A DNA stretch of 64,000 bases, from NCBI GenBank assembly GCA_013450215.1, contig JACDSH010000011.1, positions 1 through 64,000 of the forward strand. The letters are read 5' to 3'. Source of the stretch: Nitrosospira sp. (GTDB lineage Bacteria; Pseudomonadota; Gammaproteobacteria; Burkholderiales; Nitrosomonadaceae). A program made the translations under genes and the position numbers. The notes below the pieces were generated by a model. The model searched no databases, was not told where the DNA came from, and was given only the letters and a program-made list of their open reading frames with translations. This document shows, piece after piece, positions 31,687 to 41,914 of the stretch. Within the stretch, counting starts at the first letter, position 1, and every line of letters begins with the position of its first letter.

Positions 31687-32508
31687 TTAGATCCCACGCA
31701 ATAACTCATTAATTCCAGTCTTTGCTCGGGTCTTGGCATCAACCTGCTTGACGATCACCGCACAGTAAAGGCTGTACTTGCCATCGGCAGAAGGCATATT
31801 ACCGGAGACCACTACAGACCCCGGCGGGATGCGACCGTAGCTTACTTCGCCGGTCTCACGGTTATAAATCTTTGTACTCTGACCGATGTAGACACCCATT
31901 GAGATCACTGAGTTCTCGCCCACAATCACGCCCTCGACCACCTCTGAACGTGCACCGATAAAACAGTTATCCTCAATGATGGTCGGGTTTGCCTGAACTG
32001 GCTCTAGCACGCCGCCGATACCCACCCCACCGGATAAGTGAACATTCTTACCTATCTGAGCACAAGACCCTACAGTGGCCCAGGTATCGACCATGGTATT
32101 TTCACCCACATAAGCGCCAATATTTACATAGGATGGCATCAGTACCACATTACTGGCGATGAATGAGCCTTTGCGCACGGCTGCTGGTGGAACCACGCGG
32201 AAACCACCATCACGGAAATCCCTAGAGCTATAGTCCGCAAATTTGGAAGGAACTTTATCAAAATAGTTGGAAAAACCCCCCTTGATGAAGCTGTTGTCCT
32301 CCATGCGGAATGACAGCAGAACTGCCTTTTTGAGCCATTGGTGGGTATGCCACTCGCCATCGATCTTCTCCGCTACTCGCAGCTTGCCGTTGTCGAGCAT
32401 ATCGAGTACTTGGGTGACAGATTCTTTGAGCTTGGCCTCAACGTTATGTGGAGTAATGTCAGCACGACGTTCGAATGCCTCTTCAATGGTACTTTGCAGT
32501 TGATTCAT
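31687..32508 (-). CDS. dapD: tetrahydrodipicolinate N-succinyltransferase
   Basis: A 273-residue left-handed parallel beta-helix acyltransferase that succinylates tetrahydrodipicolinate. Hexapeptide repeats run from about residue 105 to 210, for example [40 protein letters not shown] and [19 protein letters not shown]. The N-terminal helical domain ([17 protein letters not shown]) is typical. It sits between dapC and dapE, completing a dapC-dapD-dapE set. Confidence 0.97.
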   Translation of the reverse strand: MNQLQSTIEEAFERRADITPHNVEAKLKESVTQVLDMLDNGKLRVAEKIDGEWHTHQWLKKAVLLSFRMEDNSFIKGGFSNYFDKVPSKFADYSSRDFRDGGFRVVPPAAVRKGSFIASNVVLMPSYVNIGAYVGENTMVDTWATVGSCAQIGKNVHLSGGVGIGGVLEPVQANPTIIEDNCFIGARSEVVEGVIVGENSVISMGVYIGQSTKIYNRETGEVSYGRIPPGSVVVSGNMPSADGKYSLYCAVIVKQVDAKTRAKTGINELLRGI

Positions 32509-32567
32509 GATTTTCCTTAAAAGATGGTGCTATCGATTCGACTCTTCTGGTGTATCAGAAACGAATC

Positions 32568-33773
32568 TCACGGAGGGTTCATTCGGCAGTTTACTAGACT
32601 GTTCATGCGACCAATCGCTTCGATGCATTCCGCCAGTGGTGGGACTAGTGCGATGCGCACGAAATTTTCACCGGGGTTGATGCCGTGCGCATGCCGCGCC
32701 AGATAACTTCCTGGTAAGACGGTGACATTATAATCGCGATAAAGCTGTTGGGCGAATTCGACATCGCTCACTGGTGTTCTTGCCCATAAATAGAAAGACG
32801 CTGCCGGGATGGGTGCTGGCATGGAAATCGGCATCATTGCTGCGGCTTCAGTGAATTTTTGCCGGTATAGGCGGCGATTTTCCAGAACGTGAAACTCGTC
32901 AGTCCACGCCGCTTCGCTCGCAGCTTGCACCGTTGGGCTCATCGCGCTGCCATGATAAGTTCGATAGAGTAGGAATTTTTCCAGTAATGCAGCATCCCCG
33001 GCAACGAAACCGGAACGCATGCCTGGTACGTTAGAGCGTTTAGACAGACTACTGAATACTACGAGTCTGGGAAAGCCGCTGCGGCCTAGACGATTCGCGG
33101 CCTCCAGTGCGCCTAGCGGGGGCCGCATTTCATCAAAATAGATTTCGGAATAGCATTCATCGGCTGCGATGATGAATCCGTATCGATCAGACAGTGCGAA
33201 CAGTTCCCGCCACTCGTCTAGCGACATTACTCTGCCGGTGGGGTTGCCGGGAGAGCAGACATAGATCAACTGCGTGCGAGTCCAGATATCATTAGGGAGT
33301 TGTGCATAGTCGAGTGAAAAATCATTTTCCGGTAGGGCATTGAGGAAATAGGGCGTAGCTCCTGCAAGCAGGGCTGCGCCTTCATAGATTTGATAAAATG
33401 GATTGGGGCAGACAACAGCGGGTCGTGAAGAGAACGGGTTTATCACTGTTTGGGCGAATGAGAATAGCGCCTCTCGGCTGCCATTGACAGGGATAACCTC
33501 AGTGTCTGGATCGATGGCAGGAAGGTTGTAACGGCGAATGAGCCAAGCGGAAATGCTCTCTCGCAACGTTCTGGTTCCAATCGTTGTGGGATAATGGGCC
33601 AGTCCCTCGAGGTTGCGTGTCACTGACTCCTGAATGAAATCTGGAGTTGCATGACGAGGCTCTCCGATGTGCAGATTGATGGGTCTAAGGGATGGGTTGG
33701 GCGTGATTCCCTCGAAAAGCTGCTTGAGCTTCTGGAAGGGGTAGGGCTGTAGATGGATGAGATTGGGGTTCAC
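32568..33773 (-). CDS. dapC: succinyldiaminopimelate transaminase
   Basis: A 401-residue fold-type I PLP aminotransferase. The PLP lysine is K245 in FSSLSKRSNVPGMRSGF. The CSPGNPTGRVM and AADECYSEIYFDE motifs are present. Class I aminotransferases are hard to tell apart by sequence alone, but the adjacent dapD and dapE make the succinyl-amino-ketopimelate role very likely. It is transcribed away from the DMT exporter gene, and an 82-base divergent promoter region lies upstream. Confidence 0.9.
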   Translation of the reverse strand: MNPNLIHLQPYPFQKLKQLFEGITPNPSLRPINLHIGEPRHATPDFIQESVTRNLEGLAHYPTTIGTRTLRESISAWLIRRYNLPAIDPDTEVIPVNGSREALFSFAQTVINPFSSRPAVVCPNPFYQIYEGAALLAGATPYFLNALPENDFSLDYAQLPNDIWTRTQLIYVCSPGNPTGRVMSLDEWRELFALSDRYGFIIAADECYSEIYFDEMRPPLGALEAANRLGRSGFPRLVVFSSLSKRSNVPGMRSGFVAGDAALLEKFLLYRTYHGSAMSPTVQAASEAAWTDEFHVLENRRLYRQKFTEAAAMMPISMPAPIPAASFYLWARTPVSDVEFAQQLYRDYNVTVLPGSYLARHAHGINPGENFVRIALVPPLAECIEAIGRMNSLVNCRMNPP

Positions 33774-33855
33774 TGTTATCTAGTTAGGTAGATCATGCTC
33801 GTCTTTTTCGATGCCGCACCACTTCAGTAAAGTTGAATTATAAAGGTCGGACGAG

Positions 33856-34746
33856 TTGTTAACCACACCAAGCCAGCAAAATGTTTTCCCGGTAGCGGCA
33901 TTGCTAACTGGAGCTGCTATCTGGGGCCTCCTGTGGTATCCATACCGCCTGCTGACTCAGGACGGAATAAGCGGGCAGGTCTCAACGGTGATTACTTATG
34001 CCATTGCCTTGGTGATGGGTTTGGTATTATTTAGAAAAAGCATTAGGGCATCGCAGATATTCACTGGTAAGCCGCAGCTTCTGTTCTGGATCGCCTTGTT
34101 CGCGGGCTGGACCAATACGGCTTATATTCTTGGCGTCATTCACGGCGAGGTGATGCGAGTATTGCTTTTGTTTTATCTGGCCCCATTGTGGACTATCCTA
34201 TTTGCACGGCTGTTGCTGAACGAGAAGCTGAGTCTGCACGGGTATCTCGTCATCGTTCTATCGCTGGCTGGTGCAGCTTCTATGCTGTGGCAGCCCGGGA
34301 GTGGCTTTCCGCTACCTTCATCCTACGGTGACTGGATGGGATTAACTGGTGGCGTTATGTTCGCGATGATGAATGTGATGATTCGCAAAGATCAGCACCA
34401 CAGTATCCAGGTAAAGTCACTCGCACTATGTCTGGGTGTGATGCTGGTGGGGCTGAGTCACAGCCTACTGCTTCCCTTTCCGTTCGCGCTGACTAAAATT
34501 TCTATAGACTCGTGGCTACTCATGCTGATGATCGGGGTGGTGGTATTCGCTCTGAGCTTGATCATGCAATATGGTTTGACTCATATCGCGGCGAATCGTG
34601 CCAGCGTGATTATGCTGTTTGAATTGGTGGTTGCTGCCATTGCCGCATATTTTCTGGCAAATGAGACCATGGCTCTGAAGGAGTGGGTGGGGGGTGCAAT
34701 GATCGTATCTGCAAGTCTGTTTTCTGCAAGAATGAATCAGAAGTGA
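33856..34746 (+). CDS. EamA/DMT family transporter
   Basis: A 296-residue inner-membrane protein of the drug/metabolite transporter superfamily with two EamA repeats and about ten transmembrane helices. The first repeat begins VAALLTGAAIWGLLWYPYR, and the second centres on GDWMGLTGGVMFAMMNVMIR. The family typically exports amino acids or metabolites. The substrate cannot be inferred. The frame starts with TTG (MLTTPSQQN), and there is no in-frame ATG near the N-terminus. Confidence 0.85.
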   Translation: MLTTPSQQNVFPVAALLTGAAIWGLLWYPYRLLTQDGISGQVSTVITYAIALVMGLVLFRKSIRASQIFTGKPQLLFWIALFAGWTNTAYILGVIHGEVMRVLLLFYLAPLWTILFARLLLNEKLSLHGYLVIVLSLAGAASMLWQPGSGFPLPSSYGDWMGLTGGVMFAMMNVMIRKDQHHSIQVKSLALCLGVMLVGLSHSLLLPFPFALTKISIDSWLLMLMIGVVVFALSLIMQYGLTHIAANRASVIMLFELVVAAIAAYFLANETMALKEWVGGAMIVSASLFSARMNQK

Positions 34747-34976
34747 TGGAGCCCAGATATGCTCTGTATGTTGATGGGCAATGATTCATTCGTTTTTGTC
34801 GCGTTAGTTGACAAGCCAGAGGCCCTCCGCTAGTCTTCCCGCTATGCTCCTGGTTATTTGGAATGCAGGCATTTTGAGTCCGCGATCTCATTCTAGATAT
34901 TCTGTTGCCCTGTTGCGCGCCATAACTAGATTCTAAGGCTTCGGCAACGGCAGTTCTCAGATTACCTAAATCGATC

Positions 34977-35004
34977 GGAACTTCTGAAATACTGGTGACT
35001 CTAA
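34977..35004 (+). promoter_or_regulatory. putative sigma-E (RpoE) promoter of the rubrerythrin gene
   Basis: The -35 element GGAACTT (34977-34983), a 16-base spacer and the -10 element TCTAA (35000-35004) reproduce the sigma-E group consensus known from E. coli RpoE. Transcription would start near 35011 and give a leader of about 38 bases carrying an AGGAGG site before the ATG at 35049. This lies in the 302-base gap 34747-35048, which otherwise holds no gene I can support. A minus-strand frame with ATG at 35020 covers it but has no ribosome-binding site and resembles nothing known. Confidence 0.6.
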
Positions 35005-35048
35005 CAGAGTCTTTACTCATAAACTTGTTATATCAATAGGAGGAAATA

Positions 35049-35468
35049 ATGCAATTAAAAGGATCGAAGACTGAAGCTAATCTGAAGGCCGCCTTTGCAG
35101 GCGAATCCCAAGCCAATCGTCGCTATCTGTATTTCGCTGCTAAGGCCGATGTGGAAGGCCAGAATGATGTGGCAGTGGTGTTCCGTTCTACTGCAGAAGG
35201 TGAGACCGGGCATGCACATGGTCATCTAGAATACCTAGAGAGCTGCGGTGATCCGGCTACTGGCTTGCCATTCGGCGCTTCCCGTGACAATCTGAAAGCA
35301 GCTATCGCTGGTGAGACCCACGAATATACGGACATGTACCCTGGCATGGCTAAGTCTGCACGCGATGAAGGTTTTGATGAGATTGCTGATTGGTTTGAAA
35401 CATTGGCCAAGGCAGAGCGCTCACATGCAAACCGTTTTCAGAAGGCTTTGGATAACTTCGCTGACTAG
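35049..35468 (+). CDS. rubrerythrin family protein (single di-iron domain)
   Basis: A 139-residue ferritin-like four-helix protein with the di-iron ligands of rubrerythrins: E19 ([11 protein letters not shown]), E50 and H53 (EGETGHAH), E87 (AGETHEY) and E121/H124 (ERSHANRF). There is no C-terminal rubredoxin domain, so an external electron donor is needed. Rubrerythrins reduce hydrogen peroxide in the cytoplasm. An AGGAGG ribosome-binding site and a sigma-E-like promoter lie upstream. It is followed by a GlpC-like Fe-S protein and a DUF3501 protein, a grouping that recurs in proteobacteria. Confidence 0.93.
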   Translation: MQLKGSKTEANLKAAFAGESQANRRYLYFAAKADVEGQNDVAVVFRSTAEGETGHAHGHLEYLESCGDPATGLPFGASRDNLKAAIAGETHEYTDMYPGMAKSARDEGFDEIADWFETLAKAERSHANRFQKALDNFAD

Positions 35469-35501
35469 TAGAGGGTTGTTAAAGAGCGGACCGACCGGAT
35501 G

Positions 35502-35563
35502 GGGGTGCTCAGCCCTGATTCAGTTGATCCGTAATCACCCTGCAGACTTTCGCTGAGCATCCT
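35502..35563 (+). repeat. long-range inverted repeat between rubrerythrin and Fe-S protein genes
   Basis: GGGTGCTCAG (about 35504-35513) can pair with CTGAGCATCC (about 35552-35561), allowing one G-U pair, around a loop of about 38 bases. No T-run follows. It may be an RNA stem that stabilises the rubrerythrin message or tunes read-through to the next gene. Confidence 0.35.
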
Positions 35564-35575
35564 CTTCCTATCCTC

Positions 35576-36907
35576 ATGACCACCCACGAAGGCAGTCTGG
35601 AAGCGCCCAAGCGCCATCCGATCGACTGGAAAAACTTAGATTTTTATGATGAAACAAAGCTGCTTGATGAGGCGCAGCGGGTTTTTGACGTCTGTCATAG
35701 CTGTCGTCGCTGTGTCAGTCTGTGTACGGCATTTCCGCGCCTGTTTGATCTGATTGATGAGGGCGGTACCGGCGAGCTTGATGGGGTCGAAAAACAGAAG
35801 TACTGGGAGGTGGTTGATCGATGCTACCTCTGCGATATGTGTTTCATGACCAAGTGTCCCTACGTGCCGCCACACCCATGGAATGTGGATTTCCCACATT
35901 TGATGCTACGTGCTAAGGCTATCAAGTACAAAAAAGGTGCTACTAGTTTCCGCGATAAGATGCTATCTAGCACCGATCTGGTTGGAAAGCTTGCAACCAT
36001 TCCGGTGGTGGTACAGGCAGTAAATGCTATTAATAAGGCGCCTTACGCCCGTAAGCTGATGGATGGAATGTTGGGAATCCATGTTGAACGAGAGCTGCCT
36101 GAGTATGATAGTCATAGGTTTCGTGCACATGCGAGGCCGAATGAGTCCTTCGTGGTCAAGGATGGGGTCAAGACGAAAGGCAAGGTTGCAATTTATTCTA
36201 CCTGTTATGTGAACTACAACGAGCCTGGGATTGGGCATGATTTATTAAAAATACTCGAACACAATGAGATTCCAGTGTGTCTGGTGGAGAAGGAGGCTTG
36301 TTGTGGGATGCCCAAACTTGAACTGGGTGATCTGGATGCGGTAGAGCGACTTAAAAACGTAAATATTCCCCACCTGTTAAAGCTGGTCAAAGAAGGTTAT
36401 ATGATCCTAACGCCGACCCCTTCTTGTACGCTCATGTACAAACAGGAGCTACCGTTAATGTTCCCGGATGATGAGGGGGTTATGGCAGTATCAGCAGAAA
36501 TATCTGACCCCTTTGAGTATTTAATGCTACGTAACCGTGATGGACTACTCAAGACCGATTTTAAACGGCCATTGGGTAATGTGTCATACCATATCCCGTG
36601 TCATTTGCGTGTTCAGAATATTGGACAGAAGACCAAGGATTTGTTGAAGTTGGTTCCTGAGACTCAGGTCACCGTGGTTGAGCGCTGCTCTGGTCATGAT
36701 GGTACCTGGGGGATCAAGAGTGAACATTTTTTTGATTCCATGAAGATCGGGAAACCGGTATTCAAGCAGATGTCAGCGCCAGACCCTGATTACATTAGCT
36801 CAGACTGCGCCATTGCCGGGCGACATATCCAGCAAGGTATGGGGGAGAGCAGGGCCCAGAAACATCACCCATTGACGTTGATCCGAATTGCTTACGGGAT
36901 TGACTAA
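35576..36907 (+). CDS. GlpC/HdrD-like iron-sulfur protein with two CCG domains
   Basis: A 443-residue soluble oxidoreductase subunit. Two [4Fe-4S] ferredoxin-type motifs are at C40, C43, C46, C50 and C83, C86, C89, C94. They are followed by two cysteine-rich CCG-type domains (EKEACCGMPKLELGD near residue 242 and YHIPCHLRVQ...VVERCSGHDG near 340-380). This layout matches heterodisulfide-reductase-related proteins and GlpC. With rubrerythrin upstream and DUF3501 downstream, it could supply electrons to rubrerythrin, which lacks its own rubredoxin. That is inference. No FAD subunit of the GlpA type is adjacent. Confidence 0.85.
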   Translation: MTTHEGSLEAPKRHPIDWKNLDFYDETKLLDEAQRVFDVCHSCRRCVSLCTAFPRLFDLIDEGGTGELDGVEKQKYWEVVDRCYLCDMCFMTKCPYVPPHPWNVDFPHLMLRAKAIKYKKGATSFRDKMLSSTDLVGKLATIPVVVQAVNAINKAPYARKLMDGMLGIHVERELPEYDSHRFRAHARPNESFVVKDGVKTKGKVAIYSTCYVNYNEPGIGHDLLKILEHNEIPVCLVEKEACCGMPKLELGDLDAVERLKNVNIPHLLKLVKEGYMILTPTPSCTLMYKQELPLMFPDDEGVMAVSAEISDPFEYLMLRNRDGLLKTDFKRPLGNVSYHIPCHLRVQNIGQKTKDLLKLVPETQVTVVERCSGHDGTWGIKSEHFFDSMKIGKPVFKQMSAPDPDYISSDCAIAGRHIQQGMGESRAQKHHPLTLIRIAYGID

Positions 36908-36963
36908 GAGCTAAAACAGAATGCTTTGGGCGGTTTTCTAGCCCTTATTAACAAGGAGGATTC

Positions 36964-37557
36964 ATGCCGAAAATTAGCCGTGATAGCCTGATGACCCTTG
37001 AGACTTATTCGAAGGAGCGACAAGAGTTTCGCGCTCGCGTGATGTCACACAAAAAAAATCGAAGAGTCCAATTGGGTAAAAACGTAACACTCATTTTTGA
37101 AGATGAGCTGACCATTCGCTATCAAATTCAGGAAATGCTGAGGGTTGAGAAAATATTTGAAGAAGCGGGCATACTCGACGAATTGCATACTTATGGTGTT
37201 TTGGTTCCTGATGGCAGCAACTGGAAGGCAACCATGATGATCGAATACGCTGACCCTGACGAGCGTGCTATCAGATTGGCACAGTTGATTGGTATAGAGG
37301 ATACGGTATGGGTGAGGGTGCAAGGTCATGATCCGGTCTATGCCATCGCTGATGAAGACCTGGAGCGGGAGACTGAGGAAAAGACTTCTTCGGTACATTT
37401 CCTCCGTTTTGAACTCCCCGAGGACTCGATCCGGACCTTGCATCAGGGTGCTGTTCTAAGCATGGGAATTGATCATCTTGCTTATCAAGTAATGATTGAG
37501 TCGGTAGATGTAGCGGCGCGCGAATCATTAGTCGGCGACTTGGCACCAGTGCCATGA
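36964..37557 (+). CDS. DUF3501 family protein
   Basis: A 197-residue cytoplasmic protein of the DUF3501 family: MTLETYSKERQEFRARVMSHKK, LGKNVTLIFEDELTIRYQIQEM and LVPDGSNWKATMMIEY. It has no cysteines and no predicted membrane segment. The function is unknown. The family is routinely found next to rubrerythrin and the GlpC-like Fe-S protein, so a part in the same redox module is likely. The AAGGAGG ribosome-binding site is strong. Its stop overlaps the next start (ATGA). Confidence 0.88.
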   Translation: MPKISRDSLMTLETYSKERQEFRARVMSHKKNRRVQLGKNVTLIFEDELTIRYQIQEMLRVEKIFEEAGILDELHTYGVLVPDGSNWKATMMIEYADPDERAIRLAQLIGIEDTVWVRVQGHDPVYAIADEDLERETEEKTSSVHFLRFELPEDSIRTLHQGAVLSMGIDHLAYQVMIESVDVAARESLVGDLAPVP

Positions 37558-38117
37558 GAAAGATCATCCTATTGCTCTGCTTACTACCGATTTCAGTTTT
37601 CGCCGAGCAGCAGAATCAGAAGGGATTTGATAAGGAATTTGATAGCGAAAAGACTTGGACTGAACTGCTGGCGCAGTTGCCCGCCTTTCCTAAGCAAGAG
37701 AACCTGTTAATGTTTGATGCAGGGCCTGCCAGTAAGAATCTTCATTATATTGACGCTCCTTCCATCAAGGTCGAGGAGGATGGCGTAGTGCTCTACAGTC
37801 TGGTCATCAAGTCACCTGGAGGAGCGATGAATATAAGCTATGAGGGTATGCGGTGTGCAAGCCAGGAGGCGAAGGGTGAGATATTGATATTTAAATTTCA
37901 CAATACCGAAAGAAGGCTTTTCGCCCTTGGCCGTGACGATAAGACTTGGGTACGGGCACGGGTATCAAAATGGGAGGAGCTTGAGAATATACCCCAACAC
38001 TATGCTCAACGAGCGCTTGCTAGATATTTCTTCTGTCCGACTAATATCATTGTAAAGAATGAAGAAGAGGCCATCCAAGCCCTGAAGAGGGGCAGTCATC
38101 CGCGCGTGATTCAGTAA
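37554..38117 (+). CDS. exported CNP1-like family protein
   Basis: A 187-residue protein with a short signal peptide (MRKIILLLCLLPISVFA, cleavage after A17). The remainder matches the CNP1-like family: EKTWTELLAQLPAFPKQENL, GAMNISYEGMRCASQEAK and AQRALARYFFCPTNIIVKNE. Two conserved cysteines (in RCAS and FFCP) could form a periplasmic disulfide. The role is unknown. A four-base overlap with the DUF3501 gene suggests co-expression, but the operon could be opportunistic because the protein is exported and the others are cytoplasmic. Confidence 0.82.
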   Translation: MRKIILLLCLLPISVFAEQQNQKGFDKEFDSEKTWTELLAQLPAFPKQENLLMFDAGPASKNLHYIDAPSIKVEEDGVVLYSLVIKSPGGAMNISYEGMRCASQEAKGEILIFKFHNTERRLFALGRDDKTWVRARVSKWEELENIPQHYAQRALARYFFCPTNIIVKNEEEAIQALKRGSHPRVIQ

Positions 38118-38201
38118 TCATAGTGGGCTCTGGCTTTAGTTCATGCCAAATCTAATAGCTCTCTGGAGCAGATATATTAATAGTTTAATATCGTTATGAC
38201 A

Positions 38202-38269
38202 GGGACCTGACAACGAGGTCTGCTAGTCATGGCACGATGAGAAGAGGTATGGATTTTGTGTCAGGTTCC
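38202..38269. repeat. inverted repeat with 11-base arms in intergenic gap
   Basis: GGGACCTGACA (38202-38212) and TGTCAGGTTCC (38259-38269) are inverted copies matching at 10 of 11 positions and flanking 46 bases. They lie in the 210-base gap between the convergent CNP1-like gene and proB. A terminator function is possible but there is no T-run. The arm spacing could also suit a tiny mobile-element relic. The rest of the gap shows nothing recognisable. Confidence 0.45.
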
Positions 38270-38327
38270 AATATATCTAGACAGATAGTCCCCTAAGAGT
38301 TTTATATTCTCGCTAAGTCTTTCTTTC

Positions 38328-39446
38328 TCAGAGCAAAATCAGATTATCTCGATGGATCAGTTCAAACTCATCCACGTAGCCCAAGACACCTTCAATTTCA
38401 TGGCTTGCCCGTTGCTGAATTCTTCGGGTTTCCGCAGCACTATAGTTAATCAGCCCACGAGCAATTTCATTGCCCGCTGGATCAAGGCAAATCACTACCT
38501 CGCCACGCTCGAAATCACCACTGACCTTAGTTACGCCGATCGGTAGTAGGCTCTTGCCGCCGGATGAGAGTGCTTCTACCGCACCTGCATCTAGAAGGAC
38601 CTTGCCACGTACTTGTAGATGATCCGCGAGCCACTGCTTGCGTGCTGCCAGCGGCATAGTCTCCGCCAGCAGCTGGGTGCCGATCACTTCTCCCTGAGCA
38701 AGACGGATGAGTACATCAGTCTCGTGACCTGATGCGATGATCGTGTGTGCACCGCTACGTGCAGCGCGTTTTGCAGCGATGACCTTGGTCAGCATGCCAC
38801 CGCTTCCGATATCACTGCCGACACCGCCGGCCATTGTTTCTAGGGCAGGGTCACCAGCCTTAGCCTCGTCGATCAGTGTGGCCTGGGAGTTCTTGCGGGG
38901 ATCGGCTGTGAATAACCCGGGCTGGTCGGTGAGTATCACCAGCGCATCAGCCTCGATCAGATTGGTTACTAGAGCAGCCAGCGTGTCATTGTCCCCAAAA
39001 CGGATCTCATCAGTCGCCACCGTATCATTTTCATTGATAACGGGAACGACTTTTAAACTTAGTAGCGTTGTCAGGGTTGAACGGGCGTTGAGATAGCGTT
39101 TACGGTCAGAGAGATCCTCGTGAGTGAGGAGTACCTGAGCAGCTTGTAGATCATGTTCGCGGAAGCAGGACTCATAGGCCTGTACTAATCCCATCTGCCC
39201 GACCGCGGCTGCAGCCTGCAACTCGTGCAGCGCGTGTGGACGCTTTTTCCAGTTTAGGCGTTGCATACCTTCGGCTATCGCTCCCGAGGAGACCAGCACA
39301 ATCTCCTTGCCCATTTGTTTAAGTCGAGCAATTTGTGCAGCCCAGAGTGACAGCGCAGCATGGTCTAGGCCTTGTCCCTGATTCGTGACGAGGCTGCTAC
39401 CGACTTTAATAACAATACGACGGGAATGTTTTAGAACTGATTGCAT
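38328..39446 (-). CDS. proB: glutamate 5-kinase
   Basis: A 372-residue enzyme of the first step of proline synthesis, phosphorylating glutamate. The amino-acid kinase domain ([37 protein letters not shown] seen as [29 protein letters not shown] seen as [15 protein letters not shown]) is followed by a C-terminal PUA domain from about residue 280. Length is normal. It is downstream of obgE on the same strand, the usual rplU-rpmA-obgE-proB order. Confidence 0.97.
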   Translation of the reverse strand: MQSVLKHSRRIVIKVGSSLVTNQGQGLDHAALSLWAAQIARLKQMGKEIVLVSSGAIAEGMQRLNWKKRPHALHELQAAAAVGQMGLVQAYESCFREHDLQAAQVLLTHEDLSDRKRYLNARSTLTTLLSLKVVPVINENDTVATDEIRFGDNDTLAALVTNLIEADALVILTDQPGLFTADPRKNSQATLIDEAKAGDPALETMAGGVGSDIGSGGMLTKVIAAKRAARSGAHTIIASGHETDVLIRLAQGEVIGTQLLAETMPLAARKQWLADHLQVRGKVLLDAGAVEALSSGGKSLLPIGVTKVSGDFERGEVVICLDPAGNEIARGLINYSAAETRRIQQRASHEIEGVLGYVDEFELIHRDNLILL

Positions 39447-39499
39447 GGCAATTTTTAAATTAATTCAGCTGACTAATCGTACTCTGAAAGAAATAAGAA

Positions 39500-40564
<1,065 letters not shown>

Positions 40565-40576
40565 TTAAATTCAGAC

Positions 40577-40623
40577 GCCACAAACAAAAAAGCCCCATCG
40601 CGTTGGACAGGGCTTTTCGTGGC
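40577..40623 (-). terminator. Rho-independent terminator after rplU-rpmA
   Basis: On the minus strand GCCAC and AAAAGCCC pair with GGGCTTTT and GTGGC across a short loop, and the distal arm runs straight into TTTTTT. It lies between rpmA and obgE, so most ribosomal-protein transcripts should stop here. The hairpin is near-symmetrical and could act on both strands. Confidence 0.8.
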
Positions 40624-40636
40624 GGGCCGATTAGTG

Positions 40637-40894
40637 CTAAGCCGGTACGATACTGACCGTTTTGCGCTGTGCCGGGCCTTTCACATAGAAATTTACTTTA
40701 CCGGTGATTTTGGCAAAGAGTGTGTGATCTTTGCCCATACCTACATTGTCACCTGGATGAATTTGAGTGCCCCGCTGACGAATAATGATGCTACCCGCAG
40801 GGATTAGCTCACCACCGTAACTTTTAACGCCCAGTCGTTTAGAGTGCGAATCACGACCATTTCTGGAGCTTCCGCCTGCTTTTTTATGTGCCAT
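40637..40894 (-). CDS. rpmA: 50S ribosomal protein L27
   Basis: An 85-residue ribosomal protein whose N-terminal tail reaches the peptidyl-transferase centre. The sequence [20 protein letters not shown] is the standard N-terminus with no cleavable extension, and [20 protein letters not shown] is the core signature. It sits 12 bases downstream of rplU. Confidence 0.99.
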   Translation of the reverse strand: MAHKKAGGSSRNGRDSHSKRLGVKSYGGELIPAGSIIIRQRGTQIHPGDNVGMGKDHTLFAKITGKVNFYVKGPAQRKTVSIVPA

Positions 40895-40906
40895 GGTGAG
40901 CTCTCC

Positions 40907-41218
40907 TTATGCTGAGATACCAGTAATCTGGATCTCAGTGTAATTCTGCCGATGTCCCTGATGCTTCTGGTAGTGTTTACGGCGGCGCATTTTGAAAATA
41001 CGTACCTTGTCGTGGCGTCCCTGTGAGAGTACAGTCGCTTGGACTGTAGCGCCGAGTACAAGGGGCTTGCCCATTGAGACTTTTTCACCGTCAGCGACCA
41101 TTAAGACCTGATCAATTACCAGCTCGCTGCCGATATCAACCAGAATCTGTTCTATTTTAAGCTTTTCCCCGGCCTCAACGCGGTACTGTTTCCCGCCGGT
41201 TTTTATGACCGCATACAT
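40907..41218 (-). CDS. rplU: 50S ribosomal protein L21
   Basis: A 103-residue 23S rRNA-binding protein: [20 protein letters not shown] at the start and [20 protein letters not shown] near the end. The frame extends four codons further (41230), but GGAG lies at the right distance from the ATG at 41218, which also gives the family length. It is the first gene of the rplU-rpmA pair. The upstream 110 bases hold its promoter and then the transposase remnant. Confidence 0.98.
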   Translation of the reverse strand: MYAVIKTGGKQYRVEAGEKLKIEQILVDIGSELVIDQVLMVADGEKVSMGKPLVLGATVQATVLSQGRHDKVRIFKMRRRKHYQKHQGHRQNYTEIQITGISA

Positions 41219-41332
41219 GTCAGACTCCATATATTGCTTTTACTGAAGCGCGGATTATACATAGCCAGGCTCATCAGGTCAAAGGCTTGTTGCGAATGAT
41301 GTTTATGCGGAATATCATTGTCGTTCGGCAAT

Positions 41333-41809
41333 TTAATTGAATAGATTCATCTGGTTATTGTCTTGCGGCGTATCTATTTGCGGCTCCATGTTTTTAAGTA
41401 TTTGATCGAGCAGCGCTTTCTCTAAAAGGGTGAGGCTCAATATTTGTAGAATTGTGTAAAGCGAAGCCTCAGTATTGGGGCGTTTTTTCATGATAGTGAC
41501 CAAGACGTAAACGGTGACGGCAATCCAGATTTGTGTTTTGACTGCGTTCTCGGTGGTGCCGTAAAACTTCTTGATCCGAAAATGTTGTTTGATCCATTTG
41601 AATAATAGTTCGACCTGCCAACGGCAGCGATAAAGCTTAGCGATGGTCAGCGCAGGCAAGTCGAAGTTGTTGGTCAGAAACACAAGATGCTTGTCGTATT
41701 CTGCATCGTAGAACTTGATGTGTCGCAAGTGTTGCGGGTAGTCCTTGCATGCCTTCGGAGCGGTTAACGAAATGGTCTGGTCGCAACGCAGTCCCGTGGC
41801 TGATTGAAT
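41333..41809 (-). pseudogene. IS4-family transposase, C-terminal remnant
   Basis: The frame encodes the C-terminal part of an IS4-group DDE transposase: TGLRCDQTISL, LTNNFDLPALTIAKLYRCRW and QVELLFKWIKQHFRIKKFYG, which holds the YREK-like catalytic Glu region. The reading frame continues upstream past any start codon to a stop at 41810-41812, so the N-terminal two thirds with the two catalytic aspartates are missing. I could not identify terminal inverted repeats. This is a decayed insertion next to rplU. Confidence 0.85.
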
Positions 41810-41914
41810 CTATCGGTTAGCTGATTAAATTATCACCTGAGGGGAAGTGGGTATTAATCTTGAGTGATACGGTATTCTCTTCTGTTTAAACGATCGTGAT
41901 CATCGAGGGATTAA

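Noticed and set aside
32245..32275. GGAACTT within dapD on the plus strand
   Set aside because: It is inside a coding region, has no -10 match at the right distance and points at no gene.
34610..35020. Minus-strand open frame of 136 codons across the end of the DMT exporter gene and the rubrerythrin promoter region
   Set aside because: No ribosome-binding site, no resemblance to a known family, a third of it antisense to a real gene, and its start lies within the leader of the rubrerythrin gene.
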